From the NCBI RefSeq assembly GCF_900129485.1, contig NZ_FQVW01000015.1, positions 1 to 64,000 on the forward strand: 64,000 bases of DNA, in the 5' to 3' direction. The notes under the pieces were generated by a model. It saw nothing but the letters and a program-made list of their open reading frames with translations. It did not search any database and was not told where the DNA came from. The DNA comes from Ornithinibacillus halophilus. Its GTDB lineage: Bacteria > Bacillota > Bacilli > Bacillales > Amphibacillaceae. Shown in pieces: positions 28,067-36,807 of the stretch (the first letter of the stretch is position 1; every line of letters begins with the position of its first letter). The position numbers were made by a program, and so were the translations under genes.

Positions 28067-28690
28067 CTAATCTATTTGTTTCTTAAACATACTTGATAAC
28101 TTTTTCTCTTCTCTATTAATAATACGTTTATAGTTTTCTATATGTTTCATTATACTTAATACTGATAAAAGCACTACAATCATAGCTGGCTCAATACCAA
28201 AAAAGTAGTAAGTTGAAGCTAAAAAAGAAACGTACATAAATAATACACCAATTACTAGATAGTCCGTTGCAATCGTAAATAAAAGCAAGATTCCAATACC
28301 GATAACAGCAATTTTCCAGTCAATGGCTAAAAGTACTCCTACTAGTGAAGCAGTACCTTTTCCTCCACTAAAATTCATGGTAATAGGAAAATTATGTCCT
28401 ATAATAATAAAGAAGGCTGTTAAGTAAACAAGAAAAATTTGCAAATTACCAATAATCCCGTTTTCATTTAATATAAATAATACTAATAGTATTGCCGCAG
28501 TCGCTTTAAAAATATCAATAAGTCCAACTAGAATCCCATATTTCCACCCTAATAATATTGTCGTATTCGATGCTCCAGCATTTTTAACTCCTGAATTTTT
28601 AATATCAATACTTTTTAGTTTTCCTACGATTTGGGAACCATGTAAACAACCAAACATATAACCAATTAAACAAGAAACTAGGTAGTACAT
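28067..28690 (-). CDS. PlsY family glycerol-3-phosphate acyltransferase
   Basis: PlsY proteins transfer acyl from acyl-phosphate to glycerol 3-phosphate, the first step of phospholipid synthesis. All three motifs are recognisable: NAGASNTT (motif 1, usually GxGNxGATN), GHNFPITMNFSGGKGTAS (motif 2) and KHIENYKR (motif 3). Five or so membrane helices fit the family. Motif 1 is somewhat diverged, so it may be a paralogue of the main PlsY. GGAGGTGA precedes the ATG. Confidence 0.82.
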   Translation of the reverse strand: MYYLVSCLIGYMFGCLHGSQIVGKLKSIDIKNSGVKNAGASNTTILLGWKYGILVGLIDIFKATAAILLVLFILNENGIIGNLQIFLVYLTAFFIIIGHNFPITMNFSGGKGTASLVGVLLAIDWKIAVIGIGILLLFTIATDYLVIGVLFMYVSFLASTYYFFGIEPAMIVVLLSVLSIMKHIENYKRIINREEKKLSSMFKKQID

Positions 28691-28771
28691 CAGTTCACCT
28701 CCTAGCTAGATTTCTCTTCTTTATCGTAACAAAAAAATACTACTTATTTTATTAAAGAGTGAGGGAATTAA

Positions 28772-29320
28772 ATGAAAAAAGGTATCGCTACTTTCATTAT
28801 ACTATGTATTTCTGTTCTCATAATTTACATATTTCATTATTATGGATATGGGAAATACGTTAATCATGGAAAAAATGCTCCAATGCCAACAGAATTAGAC
28901 CCTGGTGTTGCTTTAAACAAAGATATATTAATAGAAACATCTGAAAAAAAAGGCATTCTTATAGAAATTACAGAAGGATTGCGATCGGTAGAAAGACAAA
29001 ATAAATTGTATGAACAAGGTCGATCTACTGAAGGGAATATTGTGACGTATGCAAAAGGTGGGGAATCATACCATAACTATGGATTAGCCATAGACTTTGT
29101 CCTAATTGACCATACCGGTAATAAGACCTGGGATTATACATATGATGGAAATGGTAATGGTGAGATTGACTGGTTCGAAGTAGGTGAAATTGCAAAAGAA
29201 CTTGGATTTGAATGGGGTGGAGACTGGAAAAATTTTAAGGACTATCCTCATTTGGAAATGACTTATGGACTAAGCATTTCTCAATTACAAAGAGGACTGC
29301 GCCCGAAGCAAAATGAATAA
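28772..29320 (+). CDS. M15 family peptidoglycan peptidase (CwlK/VanY-like)
   Basis: A single N-terminal membrane helix (about 4-24) anchors a zinc peptidase of the M15 family outside the cell. Zinc ligands are His101 and Asp108 in YHNYGLAIDF and His160 in DYPHLEM; GLRSVERQNKLYEQGR is the conserved substrate block. B. subtilis CwlK, an L-Ala-D-Glu endopeptidase with the same layout, is the nearest relative I recall. It cuts the peptide of peptidoglycan. The surroundings are not phage-like. A terminator follows. Confidence 0.9.
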   Translation: MKKGIATFIILCISVLIIYIFHYYGYGKYVNHGKNAPMPTELDPGVALNKDILIETSEKKGILIEITEGLRSVERQNKLYEQGRSTEGNIVTYAKGGESYHNYGLAIDFVLIDHTGNKTWDYTYDGNGNGEIDWFEVGEIAKELGFEWGGDWKNFKDYPHLEMTYGLSISQLQRGLRPKQNE

Positions 29321-29338
29321 TAATATATTGAAAACAGA

Positions 29339-29370
29339 AAGGAAAGAGTTTATCCTCTTTCCTCATTTTT
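29339..29370. terminator. Bidirectional terminator between M15 peptidase and ytzI
   Basis: Arms GGAAAGAG / CTCTTTCC with a 6-base loop lie between the two converging genes; T runs follow on the plus strand. Confidence 0.7.
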
Positions 29371-29521
29371 ATTTCTCTTCTTCGTTGTTCTCCGTTTCAT
29401 TTTCTTCTGAAGGCAACGGATCTATTGTATGTTTATATGCATATCCTTTATTTATGGTCATCAATGATAATAATAAAACTGCTATTATAATAACGATTGC
29501 AATGACAATATACCAAATCAT
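29369..29521 (-). CDS. ytzI: YtzI family small membrane protein
   Basis: The 50-codon frame has one N-terminal membrane helix (MIWYIVIAIVIIIAVLLL), then TINKGYAYKHTIDPLPSEE, the signature of YtzI, and an acidic Glu-rich tail. GAAAGGAG stands before the ATG. The function is unknown. It is too short for usual gene finders and is easily missed. Confidence 0.85.
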   Translation of the reverse strand: MIWYIVIAIVIIIAVLLLSLMTINKGYAYKHTIDPLPSEENETENNEEEK

Positions 29522-29828
29522 ATTATTTCTCCTTTCTTAAACTACCTATCCATCGTTAAACACATTCTACAACTCATTCTAAACAATCCAGCCATATTTT
29601 ACAATTTCATAGATAGTTTAAATTACCTATTTCTAAAATTTTCCAACATAAAGTTTGAATATTATTTTTACTAGATGAATAGAATTAGGTAAACATGCTT
29701 TTTTAGCGAATTTTGGGGATTTCAGAGTAAAAGGCAACATTTATATAGCATAAATTAGTATAACCAAGCATAATTCGTGAGAAACAAGCATACAGTGTTT
29801 ATTTCCAAATTATCAAAAAATAACGTAT

Positions 29829-29842
29829 TTGAAACGTTTTCT
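29829..29842. promoter_or_regulatory. Possible catabolite-response element before ehuB
   Basis: TTGAAACGTTTTCT fits the CcpA consensus TGnAARCGnWWWCA at all but two fixed positions. It lies about 230 bases before ehuB. Confidence 0.3.
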
Positions 29843-29901
29843 TAATAACGATACCATTATATTATAGCTGTTTGAGCATATAAAAATAATTATTAATCAC
29901 A

Positions 29902-30028
29902 ATTTTTCCGGAAAAATACTGATTTGTAACTAGTAATATAGTTATAGTGTGAAAGTTTTGGACAACATTCAAAAACTAATCAAACAGTTGTATGCGCGAA
30001 AATACAATAATAATTGGTCATTGACCAA
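29902..30028. promoter_or_regulatory. Two perfect palindromes upstream of ehuB
   Basis: ATTTTTCCGGAAAAAT (29902-29917) is a 16-base perfect palindrome, and TTGGTCATTGACCAA (30014-30028) has 7-base arms around one T, 40 bases before the ehuB ATG. The second is placed as an operator would be. The rest of the 548-base gap is AT-rich, with no gene and no clear sigma-A promoter. Confidence 0.45.
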
Positions 30029-30069
30029 CTATTATATAGTATAAAAAAAATTGGGAGGTCATTTAGAAT

Positions 30070-31011
30070 ATGAAGAAGTTTTTATTAGCTTCTGTACTAG
30101 GTGTTTCATTGATTCTACTATTAGCTGCTTGTGGAGATGATTCAAACAACGAAGGAAACAATGATAATAGTGGAGACAACAATCAAAGTGAAAACAACTC
30201 TAATAATGGAGACAGTGCAAATAGTGGAGACGATAGTCTACTAGCACAACTACAAGAAGAAGGTAAAGTAACAATCGGTTTCGCTAACGAAAAACCTTAT
30301 GCTTATCAAGAAGATGGAGAATTAAAAGGTGCTGCTGTTGATATCGCAGCTGCAGTATTCGCCGAATTAGGGATCGAAGAAATGGAATCCCAACTTTCTG
30401 ATTTCGGTCAGCTAATTCCTGGTTTAAATGCAGGTAAATTTGATGTTGTTACTGCTGGTATGGCAATCAATCCAGATCGTTGTGAACAAGTAGATTTCGG
30501 TGAACCAGAAATGGTTTATGGTGAAGGTCTTGTTGTTCAAAAAGGTAACCCATTAGATTTACATAGCTACGCTGACATTGCTGAATCTGGAGCAACAGTT
30601 TCAATTATGTCAGGTGCTACTGAAAATGAATATGTAAAATCTGAAGGTGTAGAAGACAGCCAAATCCAAGCGGCTGCAGATATTCCTGCAACATTCTCAG
30701 CTGTTGCTTCTGGACGTGCTGATGCAACAACTGGTACAGAGATGACACTTAGAATGGCATTAGAAACTTCTGGTGACGACCTTGAATTTGTTGAGAACTT
30801 CGAACAACCAGATATTGAAGGTATTCCAAGTTACGGTGCTGCAGCCTTCCACCAAGACAACGACGAATTACGTGAAGCTTATAATGAAAAATTAGCTGAA
30901 CTTAAAGCAGATGGAACAGTTGCGAAACTATTAGAACAAAATGGGTTCTTAAATAATGAAGTTCCAGAAGATATTACTACAGCAGGAGTTTGTAGCGGAG
31001 ATCAATACTAA
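30070..31011 (+). CDS. ehuB: Ectoine/hydroxyectoine-binding lipoprotein EhuB
   Basis: The signal ends in LLLAAC with Cys21; a low-complexity Asn/Asp/Ser/Gly linker of about 35 residues leads to a family-3 solute-binding domain. FANEKPYAYQEDGELKG and GMAINPDRCEQVDFGEP are the EhuB hallmarks that I recall, with Cys pairs typical of the family. It captures ectoine and hydroxyectoine outside the cell, as osmoprotectant or nutrient. The gene order ehuB-C-D-A and the high acidity fit a salt-tolerant host. GGGAGG precedes the ATG. Confidence 0.85.
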   Translation: MKKFLLASVLGVSLILLLAACGDDSNNEGNNDNSGDNNQSENNSNNGDSANSGDDSLLAQLQEEGKVTIGFANEKPYAYQEDGELKGAAVDIAAAVFAELGIEEMESQLSDFGQLIPGLNAGKFDVVTAGMAINPDRCEQVDFGEPEMVYGEGLVVQKGNPLDLHSYADIAESGATVSIMSGATENEYVKSEGVEDSQIQAAADIPATFSAVASGRADATTGTEMTLRMALETSGDDLEFVENFEQPDIEGIPSYGAAAFHQDNDELREAYNEKLAELKADGTVAKLLEQNGFLNNEVPEDITTAGVCSGDQY

Positions 31012-31040
31012 TTATTAATTTAATTTATTCATGACTCCAT

Positions 31041-31075
31041 AGGGTCAGGCTCCCTCGCCCAGGGAGTCTGACCCT
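31041..31075 (+). other. Strong hairpin between ehuB and ehuC
   Basis: AGGGTCAG-CTCCCT pairs with AGGGAG-CTGACCCT (one mismatch) around CGCCC, followed by TTATTT. It can act as a partial terminator or a 3' end stabiliser, so that more binding protein than permease is made. Confidence 0.75.
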
Positions 31076-31107
31076 TATTTAATTAAAACAGTAAAGGAGT
31101 GATTACC

Positions 31108-31767
31108 ATTAGTGCGATTATAGAGATTTTCCCCGCACTTATGAAAGGTGTGGAAATAACACTTAAAGTTCTCTTCGCATCAATTTTACTAGGATATTCC
31201 ATGGCATTTATTGCTGGGTTTTGCCGTCTTTCCAACAATATTATCCTCCGTAGCTTCACCGGCTTCTATGTCGAAGTTTTTCGCGGTACTTCCTTAATTG
31301 TTCAATTGTTTTGGCTTTATTATGCGTTACCGATGTTGTTTGGTTGGGATATTGGTAGTAACTTTTGGGCTGGTGTATTAGCTATTTCCTTAAACTATGG
31401 AGCATATATGTCAGAGATTGTGCGTGGTTCGATCCAATCTGTAGCTAAAGGTCAATATGAGGCATCCACTGCTTTAAACATGAGTCGTTTTCAGCGTATG
31501 AGGTTAATTATCCTACCGCAGGCAGTAAGAATGATGCTACCAGAATTCGGTAATTACCTAATCTTAATGTTAAAATCAACATCCCTTGTCTCCTTAATTG
31601 GTATGGCAGACATTTTATATCAAGGAGATCTATTAAAAGATGCTAATCTTTCTTTAGCACCTACAGTATACTTTTTAGTACTAGTATTCTACTTTATTAT
31701 TGCTCTTCCATTAATCTGGTTAACGAAGAAAATGGAAGGAATGTCTAAGAAAGGGGTGGCTAGCTAA
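31108..31767 (+). CDS. ehuC: Ectoine/hydroxyectoine ABC permease EhuC
   Basis: A five-helix HisM-type permease with FRGTSLIVQLFWLYYALPM and the EAA-type loop YEASTALNMSRFQRMRLIILPQ. The start is unusual: GTG at 31099 overlaps the ribosome site AAAGGAG itself, whereas an ATT at 31108 is eight bases after it. I therefore list ATT as the likely initiation codon, with a change from ATG or a sequencing error as the alternatives. The gene overlaps ehuD by one base (TAATG). Confidence 0.82.
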   Translation: MSAIIEIFPALMKGVEITLKVLFASILLGYSMAFIAGFCRLSNNIILRSFTGFYVEVFRGTSLIVQLFWLYYALPMLFGWDIGSNFWAGVLAISLNYGAYMSEIVRGSIQSVAKGQYEASTALNMSRFQRMRLIILPQAVRMMLPEFGNYLILMLKSTSLVSLIGMADILYQGDLLKDANLSLAPTVYFLVLVFYFIIALPLIWLTKKMEGMSKKGVAS

Positions 31768-32477
31768 TGAGTAAATGGCAATGGGATACATTCTTTGATG
31801 CCTTCCCCATGGTAGTACAGGGATTAGGAATTACGATATCACTAACTTTTGCATGTTACTTATGCGCCTTAATCGTTGGTTTTGTATGGACATTTATTCG
31901 TCGTATGAAATTTAAACCTTTAAGATGGATTCTTTTATGGATTATGGAGTTTATTCGCTCGACTCCACCACTTGTTCAGTTATTCTTTTTATATTTTGGG
32001 TTACCAATGGTTCCAGTTATAGGAGTAGCACTAGATCCATTTACTTGTGCCATTTTAGGTTTAGGTGTCCATTATAGTACGTATATCGGAGAAGTTTATC
32101 GCTCCGGTATTGATAGTGTAGATAAAGGTCAATGGGAAGCATCGCAAGCATTAAACTTCTCAACCGGTAAGAAGTGGACTAAAATTATCTTACCACAAGC
32201 AATACCACCAACCATTCCAATGCTAGGTAACTATTTAATTATTATGTTTAAAGAAGTACCTCTAGCATCCACTGTTGGGGTTGTTGGTATCTTACAATTA
32301 GCAAATAACTATGGCGCGCAACACTTTAGATACCTTGAGCCATTAACAATTGTTGCGATTTTATTCTTAGTATTAAGCTATCCATCTGCAATTCTTATTA
32401 AGAAACTAGAAGTGAAAATGAACCGTCGTTTTGATAAGAAAGCAGTTCTTAAAGAAAGTAAAGGAGCGGTGTCATAA
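31767..32477 (+). CDS. ehuD: Ectoine/hydroxyectoine ABC permease EhuD
   Basis: This is the second permease of the importer. It starts [14 protein letters not shown], has about five helices, the block [20 protein letters not shown], and the ATPase-contact loop [22 protein letters not shown]. Its start and stop codons overlap the neighbours by one base each (TAATG on both sides), which couples translation. EhuC and EhuD should form a heterodimer. Confidence 0.85.
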   Translation: MSKWQWDTFFDAFPMVVQGLGITISLTFACYLCALIVGFVWTFIRRMKFKPLRWILLWIMEFIRSTPPLVQLFFLYFGLPMVPVIGVALDPFTCAILGLGVHYSTYIGEVYRSGIDSVDKGQWEASQALNFSTGKKWTKIILPQAIPPTIPMLGNYLIIMFKEVPLASTVGVVGILQLANNYGAQHFRYLEPLTIVAILFLVLSYPSAILIKKLEVKMNRRFDKKAVLKESKGAVS

Positions 32478-33298
32478 TGCCTGAAGTTAAAAGTGAAAGT
32501 CTACAAGAGACATCCACTAATAATGAGGATGTAATTGTTAGCTATAAAGATGTAAAAAAATCATTTGGTGATGTTCATGTCTTAAAAGGGATAAATTTAG
32601 ATATTAAACCTGCTGAAAAGGTTGCACTGATTGGACCAAGTGGTTCTGGGAAAACAACGATCATTCGAATGTTAATGACGTTAGAAGAACCGTCTGCTGG
32701 TGAAATCATCGTTGATGGAAAAAACTTATGGCATATGGAAAAGAACGGGAAAAAGGTTCCTGCCAATGAGAAGCACCTACGAGAGGTTCGTGGTGATATC
32801 GGCATGGTATTCCAGCACTTCAATCTTTTCCCACATATGACTATTTTAGAAAATTGCATGACTGCACCTATCCACGTTCAAAAAGAAGATAAGGAAAGTG
32901 CTAGAAAACGATCGATTGAAATGCTTGAAAAAGTTGGTCTTGGTGATAAATTAGAAAATTACCCTAGTCAATTATCTGGTGGACAAAAGCAGCGTGTAGC
33001 AATGGCACGTGCATTAGTTATGAGGCCAAAGGTTATGCTATTTGACGAAGTAACTTCAGCACTTGACCCTGAGTTAGTTGGGGAAGTATTAGAAGTTATC
33101 CGTGACTTAGCTGAAGAAGGCGAAATGGCGATGATTCTTGTAACACATGAAATGGACTTTGCTTTAGATGTCGCAGATCGTGTCATCTTCCTTGATGAAG
33201 GTGTTATTGCAGAAGAAGGCACTCCAAGTGAAGTACTAGAGCATTCTGATAATGAACGTCTCCAACAGTTCTTACATCGTTTCCGTTCTAGTAATTAA
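32477..33298 (+). CDS. ehuA: Ectoine/hydroxyectoine ABC ATPase EhuA
   Basis: The ATPase drives the importer. It has Walker [10 protein letters not shown], the Q-loop [14 protein letters not shown], the signature [15 protein letters not shown] and Walker [14 protein letters not shown]; Val replaces the usual Pro after Glu, as in EhuA-type proteins that I recall. A 20-residue acidic N-terminal extension ([12 protein letters not shown]) precedes the domain. It is the last gene of the operon and is followed by a terminator. Confidence 0.87.
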   Translation: MPEVKSESLQETSTNNEDVIVSYKDVKKSFGDVHVLKGINLDIKPAEKVALIGPSGSGKTTIIRMLMTLEEPSAGEIIVDGKNLWHMEKNGKKVPANEKHLREVRGDIGMVFQHFNLFPHMTILENCMTAPIHVQKEDKESARKRSIEMLEKVGLGDKLENYPSQLSGGQKQRVAMARALVMRPKVMLFDEVTSALDPELVGEVLEVIRDLAEEGEMAMILVTHEMDFALDVADRVIFLDEGVIAEEGTPSEVLEHSDNERLQQFLHRFRSSN

Positions 33299-33325
33299 GA
33301 AATGCACAGGATGCATCATACACTA

Positions 33326-33376
33326 CAAATAGCAGAAGTGATCCAATATTTGGTTCACTTCTGTTATTTGCTTTTT
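33326..33376 (+). terminator. ehu operon terminator
   Basis: A long stem (CAAATAGCAGAAGTGA with TCACTTCTGTTATTTG, one G-T type mismatch) ends in CTTTTTA. Confidence 0.8.
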
Positions 33377-33396
33377 ATCAAGTTTTCAATATGATC

Positions 33397-33684
33397 CTAA
33401 TTTATATCTAAAGAATTCATTTTATGTAATTCTTTTTTTACTTTCTCACGTAGATACTTTCTTCCTCCACTCCATTCTGCAATAAGAAAAAGTAATCCTA
33501 ATAGTAAATATAAAATATATTCAATAGAACTACCAATACGATTTATTACTAAAAGCCAAGTCAATAATACAATATATGCTACTGGTAAAATTGCTCCCCA
33601 AGATACATTTCTTCTCGTAGAAAAGAAGAATTGGATTGCAAAAATTCCTGCAATAATAAAAACCCCGTAAAAACTAAAGTCCAC
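33397..33684 (-). CDS. Small membrane protein paired with DUF2089 regulator
   Basis: The 95-residue protein has three hydrophobic segments (about 5-20, 30-47, 53-70) and a basic C-terminal tail. I know no name. Its GTG start is two bases after the stop of the regulator gene, so the two are translationally coupled. Such pairs of a small helix-turn-helix protein and a membrane protein are common in Firmicutes and often respond to envelope conditions; here this is inference. Confidence 0.7.
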   Translation of the reverse strand: MDFSFYGVFIIAGIFAIQFFFSTRRNVSWGAILPVAYIVLLTWLLVINRIGSSIEYILYLLLGLLFLIAEWSGGRKYLREKVKKELHKMNSLDIN

Positions 33685-33686
33685 TT

Positions 33687-33983
33687 CTACTCATTCCTTT
33701 CATTTTTGTATTTTTCAATTATCAGTTTGGCATCTTCTACACTTAAACGATCATCAATTGAGAGACTTTTAATAAACTTTATAAACTCCTCATTTTCAAA
33801 TGAATCACTCATTTTAATTTTTTCAATTAGGCGATTAAGCCTAATTCTTACTGTTGGATAAGAAACATCGTAAACCTTCGCAATTTCCTTCAATGATCCT
33901 GAGTTTAGAATAAAGTTCTTAATAAATTCTATGTCTTCATTTTCCAATGTTAAAACCCAGTTTGGAATTTTATTTGAATCCAA
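33687..33983 (-). CDS. DUF2089-type helix-turn-helix protein
   Basis: The block NSGSLKEIAKVYDVSYPTVR is the helix-turn-helix of DUF2089 proteins, and DDRLSVEDAKLIIEKYK is the conserved C-terminal part. The N-terminal zinc ribbon found in longer family members is missing. The start is TTG, seven bases after GGAGG. The region upstream has AT-rich inverted repeats (TTAATAATATT near 34060) that may be its own operator. Confidence 0.75.
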   Translation of the reverse strand: MDSNKIPNWVLTLENEDIEFIKNFILNSGSLKEIAKVYDVSYPTVRIRLNRLIEKIKMSDSFENEEFIKFIKSLSIDDRLSVEDAKLIIEKYKNERNE

Positions 33984-34132
33984 AATAATCCCTCCTTCTT
34001 TTATTTTGTTAAGATTATTTTAACATGTTTATAAATAAAGTTAAAGTATTTTTTAATAATATTAATAATATTATTAAGGTAAAACTTAACTATTGTAAAG
34101 ATAAGTATGTTTTTATAGTATATTTTGCAATT

Positions 34133-34199
34133 AAAAATAGCACCCCTAACCACAAGATGACAATGATTAAGTATTGTCAAACTGCAATTAAGGGTGCTA
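34133..34199 (-). terminator. murB terminator
   Basis: On the minus strand AGCACCCTTAA pairs with TTAGGGGTGCT as the base of a long hairpin, followed by ATTTTT. Confidence 0.75.
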
Positions 34200-34204
34200 A
34201 GTAA

Positions 34205-35122
34205 CTAGCTATTTTGTAAATCTTCTCCTATTATTCGAACTTCACGTTCAAGACTCACATCAAATTTATCTTTCACTGTTTTTTGTACATGTTTTATTAA
34301 ATCTATATATTCCTGTGCTGTTGCTTCATTTTTATTAACAATGAAACCAGCATGTTTCAAGGAAACTTGTGCTCCACCAATTTGAGTTCCTTGCAGTCCA
34401 CTATCCTGAATTAATTTTCCTGCAAAGTATCCTGGTGGTCGCTTGAATACACTTCCACAAGATGGATATTCTAAAGGTTGTTTCGATTCACGCTTAAAGG
34501 TTAAATCATCCATTACAGCTTTAATCTCTTCATAATTACCTTCTTGTAGTGCAAATGTCGCTTCAAGTACAATATATCCATTGTCAGGAATATTACTTGT
34601 GCGATAGGATAAATCTAGATCCTCTGCTTTTAAAGAAAGTAATTCTCCATCTTGATCAACAACGATGGTACTTTCCAACACATCTTTTATCTCTCCACCG
34701 TAGGCACCAGCATTCATATACAAAGCGCCACCAACGGAACCTGGAATACCACAAGCAAATTCTAGTCCTGTTAACGTTTGTTTCAATGCTTCTCTAGATA
34801 CATCTATTATTCTTGCGCCACTCTGTGCAACAATTTTTTTATCATCTGTTAGAATGGTAGTTAATTTATTTAAGTTCATTACGATTCCACGAATTCCACC
34901 ATCTTTTACGATTAAGTTGGAACCATTTCCTAGCAATGTAAACTTTATATTTTCTTTATTCGCTAATTTTACTACTTTTTGTACTTGTTCATAGGTAGTA
35001 GGTGTTACTAAATAGTCAGCCACACCACCCAAACGAGTGTACGTATGATTTTTTAATGGTTCTTTAGACATGACATTTTCTTCAGAAACAATGTCAACAA
35101 TTTTTTCGTACATATTTGTCAA
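34205..35122 (-). CDS. murB: UDP-N-acetylenolpyruvoylglucosamine reductase MurB
   Basis: MurB makes UDP-N-acetylmuramate for the cell wall, using FAD and NADPH. Clear blocks are HTYTRLGGVADYLVTP, LGNGSNLIVKDGGIRG, CGIPGSVGGALYMNAGAYGGEI, YRTSNIP and the proton-donor region PSCGSVFKRPPGYFAGKLI; the C-terminal Glu is in LEREVRIIG. It is a type II MurB by length. The best start is TTG nine bases after AAAGGA, giving 305 residues; the ATG three codons earlier touches the ribosome site, and a later ATG is possible. Confidence 0.93.
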   Translation of the reverse strand: MTNMYEKIVDIVSEENVMSKEPLKNHTYTRLGGVADYLVTPTTYEQVQKVVKLANKENIKFTLLGNGSNLIVKDGGIRGIVMNLNKLTTILTDDKKIVAQSGARIIDVSREALKQTLTGLEFACGIPGSVGGALYMNAGAYGGEIKDVLESTIVVDQDGELLSLKAEDLDLSYRTSNIPDNGYIVLEATFALQEGNYEEIKAVMDDLTFKRESKQPLEYPSCGSVFKRPPGYFAGKLIQDSGLQGTQIGGAQVSLKHAGFIVNKNEATAQEYIDLIKHVQKTVKDKFDVSLEREVRIIGEDLQNS

Positions 35123-35261
35123 ATAAATCATTCCTTTATAGACGATGTAATTAATGACCATCTGTTATATTGTAAGACATAACGAGTAAAGTGTCACGCA
35201 TGAATAGTAAGTTTTTTTTTCCTTCCTAATTTATACATGTAACAGTCCCAATTGGAAAGCA

Positions 35262-35307
35262 ATAAGAAAATGTGCCACTCTTTATCATTACGAAAAAAAT
35301 GGCACAT
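35262..35307 (-). terminator. DUF454 gene terminator
   Basis: ATGTGCCA and TGGCACAT form a stem with an A/T-rich loop, followed by TTTCTT on the minus strand. Confidence 0.65.
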
Positions 35308-35358
35308 CTAATATTGGTACCCACTTTAATGGAATACAAAACTTTCTTTGGGCGAATA

Positions 35359-35799
35359 TCATATTTTATTTATATGCGTTTGCTCTGAAATTGGTTTATT
35401 TATATTTGTATGGATAGAAACCTGGGCTTTATCCAATGTTTTTTGCTTTAAGATAAACCAGCTAAAGTAAGCAGCAATTAATGCTAGCAGTAACTTAACA
35501 AATAATAATGGAACAACAAAAAAGATTGTATACAACATTGAAATCCATATTGTAGAAACCCCAATCACTTTGGCTTTCAATAGAATTCCCTTTCCTTCTC
35601 GGTAATTCCTAATATAAGGACCAAAATATTTATTGGTAATTAACCAATTGTATAAACGTTCTGAACTTCGTATATAACAAGCAGCAGCTAATAATAACAT
35701 TGGAGTTGTAGGAATTAAAGGAAGGAATATTCCTAGAATACCTATTCCCAATGAAAGAGAGCCACTAATTATTAAGAAAACTTTCTTTAAATAATTCAC
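35359..35799 (-). CDS. DUF454 (YbaN-like) membrane protein
   Basis: The block GIGILGIFLPLIPTTPMLLLAAACYIRSSERLYNWL is, in its 20-residue core, the DUF454 signature. Four membrane helices are likely. The function is unknown. Two GTG codons are possible; the second, five bases after GGTGG, is preferred. Confidence 0.8.
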   Translation of the reverse strand: MNYLKKVFLIISGSLSLGIGILGIFLPLIPTTPMLLLAAACYIRSSERLYNWLITNKYFGPYIRNYREGKGILLKAKVIGVSTIWISMLYTIFFVVPLLFVKLLLALIAAYFSWFILKQKTLDKAQVSIHTNINKPISEQTHINKI

Positions 35800-35896
35800 G
35801 CGTACCACCAGCTATAAATTGAGATATTTTCGTTACTCCTATTATAACAATCATAATTAAATTTGGCTGATTACAGTTCCGACAATTATTTGACGG

Positions 35897-36694
35897 TTAA
35901 CGCAGTGTTTTAATCGAATGAAAGGTCGGCTCTAACTTATCGAATGTGGTGACATACTTAAATCCAAGTTGATCTAATAACTCTAAAGATGAATTCCACT
36001 TAAATGCTACAGTAGAATCTATATGTGAATCAGAACCAATTGTTATAATTTCTCCTCCACACTCCTTATAAAGCTTTAAAATATCTTTACTTGGCATCGC
36101 AGTTTCCAACCCATAACGATACCCAGAAGTGTTAATTTCAATCCCTTGCCCTCTTGGTATAATCACCTTAAATATCTCAGCAATAATGTCATGAAACAAA
36201 TTCTTACTTTCTTTTTTTGTATACCGTTTCACTAAATCTAGGTGACCAAGGATTGAGAATTCTTCTAGGTTTTTCACACAATACAACAGCTCCTCATAAT
36301 ACTTCGAATAAGCCTCTTCTAAAGTTTTATTTTGAAAAAAAGATCCAGAATGAAGATCCTTTTTTTCCGTTGTATGCATGGAACAAATAATAAAGTCAAA
36401 AGTTTCCTCTTTGAATAAAGCTCTGTATTTGTCTAATAAATTGGGTTGTACCCCAATCTCCACTCCTTTTTGGATTTTTAAACTCTCCCCATACGTAGTC
36501 CTCATTTCTATTAATCTCTGATTATAAGACGGGATATCTAAAGCAAAGTCAATCGATTGGTCTGGATACTCATAATCTATATGCTCAGTAAAGCAAATTT
36601 CCTTTAACCCTAATTCAATGGCCTTTTCAATTGTCTTTTCCATTGGTGTATCACAATCAGCTGAAAAATCACTATGAATATGGTAATCAAACAT
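35897..36694 (-). CDS. hisJ: Histidinol-phosphatase HisJ (PHP family)
   Basis: HisJ removes phosphate from histidinol phosphate, the eighth step of histidine synthesis. The PHP metal motifs are DYHIHSDFSADC, CFTEHIDYEYP, GVEIGVQP, ICSMHTTEKKD and GSDSHIDSTV. GGGGGAG precedes the ATG. The gene is divergent from the hisZGDBHAFIC operon, from which a histidinol-phosphatase is otherwise missing, so it completes the pathway. Confidence 0.92.
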   Translation of the reverse strand: MFDYHIHSDFSADCDTPMEKTIEKAIELGLKEICFTEHIDYEYPDQSIDFALDIPSYNQRLIEMRTTYGESLKIQKGVEIGVQPNLLDKYRALFKEETFDFIICSMHTTEKKDLHSGSFFQNKTLEEAYSKYYEELLYCVKNLEEFSILGHLDLVKRYTKKESKNLFHDIIAEIFKVIIPRGQGIEINTSGYRYGLETAMPSKDILKLYKECGGEIITIGSDSHIDSTVAFKWNSSLELLDQLGFKYVTTFDKLEPTFHSIKTLR

Positions 36695-36714
36695 AAAATA
36701 TCTCCCCCTATTGG

Positions 36715-36743
36715 TTGACAATTTCGTTTCTTACTACTAGAAT
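36715..36743 (+). promoter_or_regulatory. his operon promoter
   Basis: TTGACA, 17 bases and TAGAAT lie 65 bases before hisZ: a near-consensus sigma-A promoter. No T-box or other leader fits in the short gap, so control, if any, must be at the promoter. Confidence 0.75.
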
Positions 36744-36807
36744 ACTATATAACTTTACTTAATTAAAGCGATAAAGTAATAAAGTGGATGAACGGGGTGG
36801 AGATTTT

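Noticed and set aside
28772-29320. M15 peptidase as a sign of a prophage
   Set aside because: It has a membrane anchor and no holin, portal or tail genes are near; it fits CwlK-like housekeeping proteins.
29313-29540. Plus-strand frame of 75 codons after the M15 peptidase
   Set aside because: It lies opposite to ytzI and over the terminator; ytzI has the better ribosome site and a family signature.
29902-29917. CodY box
   Set aside because: The centre is even (CCGG) and only 10 of 15 positions match the consensus.
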